Source of the DNA: Acidobacteriota bacterium
GTDB taxonomy: Bacteria; Acidobacteriota; Terriglobia; UBA7540
Reading direction: 5' to 3'
NCBI GenBank assembly: GCA_021784615.1
Contig: JAJYHU010000205.1
Location: 1 to 6,859 of the forward strand
Length of the DNA stretch: 6,859 bases
Below the pieces are notes generated by a model. That model searched no databases, was not told where the DNA came from, and saw only the letters and a list, made by a program, of their open reading frames with translations. Positions 6,023 through 6,859 of the stretch are shown here, one piece after another. Each line of letters opens with the position of its first letter. The stretch's first letter is position 1. The position numbers and the translations under genes are program-made.

Positions 6023-6802
6023 GTGAAAATCGTCGTCTGCCTCAAACAGGTCCCGTCGCGGGACGCCCTGCTGAAGGTGAACTCCGCTTCAACCTGGGCT
6101 GAAGAATCCGACATCGGCTATGAAGTGAACGAGCCCGATGCTTACGCGCTGGAGGAAGGACTGCGGCTGAAAGAAAAGCACGGAGGCGAAGTCGTGGTCT
6201 GCACGCTCGGCCCCGCGCGCGCCTCCCAGGCTATCAAGGAAGCCCTGGCCAAGGGCGCGGACTGCGCCCTGCACCTTGATGATCCCGCTTTCACCGGCCT
6301 GGACGCCCTCGGGACTGCCCGGGCGCTTGCCGCCGCCATCCGCAAGGAAAATCCCGACATGGTGCTTACCGGCCTGCAATCCGACGACTGCGGCTTTGCG
6401 CAGACCGGAGTGATCCTGGCGGAGTTGCTGGGATTGCCGCATTCGACCATCATCATGGAAATTCAAGTGGAGGACGGCCGCGTCAAAGCCAAACGCGAAC
6501 TTGAAGGCGGATGGTTCGAGTGGGTTGAGATGCCGCTGCCCGCCCTGCTCACCATTCAATCGGGCATCAACAAGCCTCGCTATGCCAGCCTCAAAGGAAT
6601 CATGGCGGCCAAGAACAAGCCGCTCCAAAAGCTGACGCTTGAGGATTTGGGATTGGACGCCGGAGCCTTGGCGCCGCGCCAGAAGATTTCCCGCGTCTAC
6701 GTTCCGGAGAAAACCTCCCGGACCGAATTTATCGAGGGCAGCGCCAAGGAAATTGCCGCGCAGCTGGTCGATAAGCTAAAAAACGACGCGAAGGTGATTT
6801 AA
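6023..6802 (+). CDS. etfB: Electron transfer flavoprotein, beta subunit (EtfB/FixA family)
   Basis: EtfB pairs with EtfA to form a flavoprotein that passes electrons from acyl-CoA and other dehydrogenases towards the quinone pool, or in some lineages performs electron bifurcation. The 259-residue protein starts MKIVVCLKQVP, the usual beta-subunit N-terminus. The family signature is intact over residues 156-177 (R158, E161-G-G163, E166, V168, P173-A-L-L-T177), followed by NKPRYASLKGIMAAKNKP (183-200). The nucleotide-binding stretch reads SDDCGFAQTG (120-129). GTG 6023 is chosen because it gives the canonical N-terminus; a G6 run (6007-6012) lies 10 nt upstream. It follows fabF by 51 bp with no clear terminator or promoter, so cotranscription with the fab genes is plausible. 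EtfA is not in the window, and whether this ETF bifurcates cannot be decided. Confidence 0.95.
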   Translation: MKIVVCLKQVPSRDALLKVNSASTWAEESDIGYEVNEPDAYALEEGLRLKEKHGGEVVVCTLGPARASQAIKEALAKGADCALHLDDPAFTGLDALGTARALAAAIRKENPDMVLTGLQSDDCGFAQTGVILAELLGLPHSTIIMEIQVEDGRVKAKRELEGGWFEWVEMPLPALLTIQSGINKPRYASLKGIMAAKNKPLQKLTLEDLGLDAGALAPRQKISRVYVPEKTSRTEFIEGSAKEIAAQLVDKLKNDAKVI

Positions 6803-6823
6803 CGGGTCACCCAGAAAGTCGAT

Positions 6824-6855
6824 GTCGTCATTCCGAGCGCAGTGAGAAATGGATG
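6824..6855. repeat. Dispersed-repeat-like sequence downstream of etfB
   Basis: The segment contains GTCATTCCGAGCGCAGTGAG followed by AAATGGATG. From memory it closely resembles the short GTCATTCCGAGCG-x-AG-x-GAGGAAT-type repeats scattered between genes in many Acidobacteriota and other genomes. ATTCC (6830-6834) and GAAAT (6846-6850) form an imperfect inverted repeat, as in those elements. Only one copy is visible and the window ends 4 bases later, so the repeat status cannot be shown here. The 57 bp after etfB hold no gene. Confidence 0.5.
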
Positions 6856-6859
6856 CGTC

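Noticed and set aside
1..6859. An undescribed biological system (defence, mobile or biosynthetic)
   Set aside because: Every gene is a well-known household family with intact catalytic residues in a conserved order; there are no unassigned genes large enough to suggest a new system.

Overview
This window is a single co-directional (+ strand) block of core lipid-synthesis genes in a GC-rich bacterium. The order is yceD (3' end only), rpmF, plsX, fabH, fabD, fabG, acpP, fabF, etfB. Up to fabF this is the classic rpmF-plsX-fab cluster, in the same order as in Escherichia coli. The final gene encodes the beta subunit of an electron transfer flavoprotein, which is not part of the enterobacterial cluster. 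That addition, the PlsX and FabH motif variants, the use of TTG/GTG starts, and a short dispersed-repeat-like sequence at the right edge together suggest Acidobacteriota or a similar soil or subsurface lineage. The assignment is an inference of moderate strength.

Layout. Bases 1-67 hold the last 21 codons of a DUF177/YceD-family protein. Bases 68-204 carry no gene but contain a 10-bp palindrome and a perfect 8-bp inverted repeat just before rpmF. The zinc-ribbon type L32 gene rpmF (205-390) is followed by a 73-bp gap with a small hairpin, then plsX (464-1477), fabH (1498-2478), fabD (TTG start at 2560, to 3498), fabG (3567-4310), acpP (4452-4700), fabF (TTG start at 4730, to 5971) and etfB (GTG start at 6023, to 6802). 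The 141-bp fabG-acpP gap is the most informative non-coding stretch. It has a hairpin, then a near-consensus sigma-70-type promoter (TTGACG, 17 bp, TAGAAT) whose -10 element overlaps a perfect palindrome, then a consensus ribosome binding site for acpP. No intergenic stretch exceeds 300 bases.

How the genes work together. FabD loads malonyl units onto AcpP. FabH condenses an acyl-CoA primer with malonyl-ACP, FabG reduces the 3-ketoacyl-ACP, and FabF carries out elongating condensations. PlsX converts the acyl-ACP product to acyl-phosphate for phospholipid synthesis. L32 and YceD tie the cluster to ribosome production. The dehydratase (FabZ/FabA) and enoyl reductase needed to complete the cycle are not in the window. 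EtfB would need EtfA, which is not visible before the window ends.

All complete enzymes keep their catalytic residues, and no frameshift or truncation is apparent. I see no defence system, mobile element, CRISPR array, tRNA or novel gene system. The points worth a second look are regulatory (the acpP promoter and the palindromes), the FabH pocket residue, the etfB linkage and the right-edge repeat.
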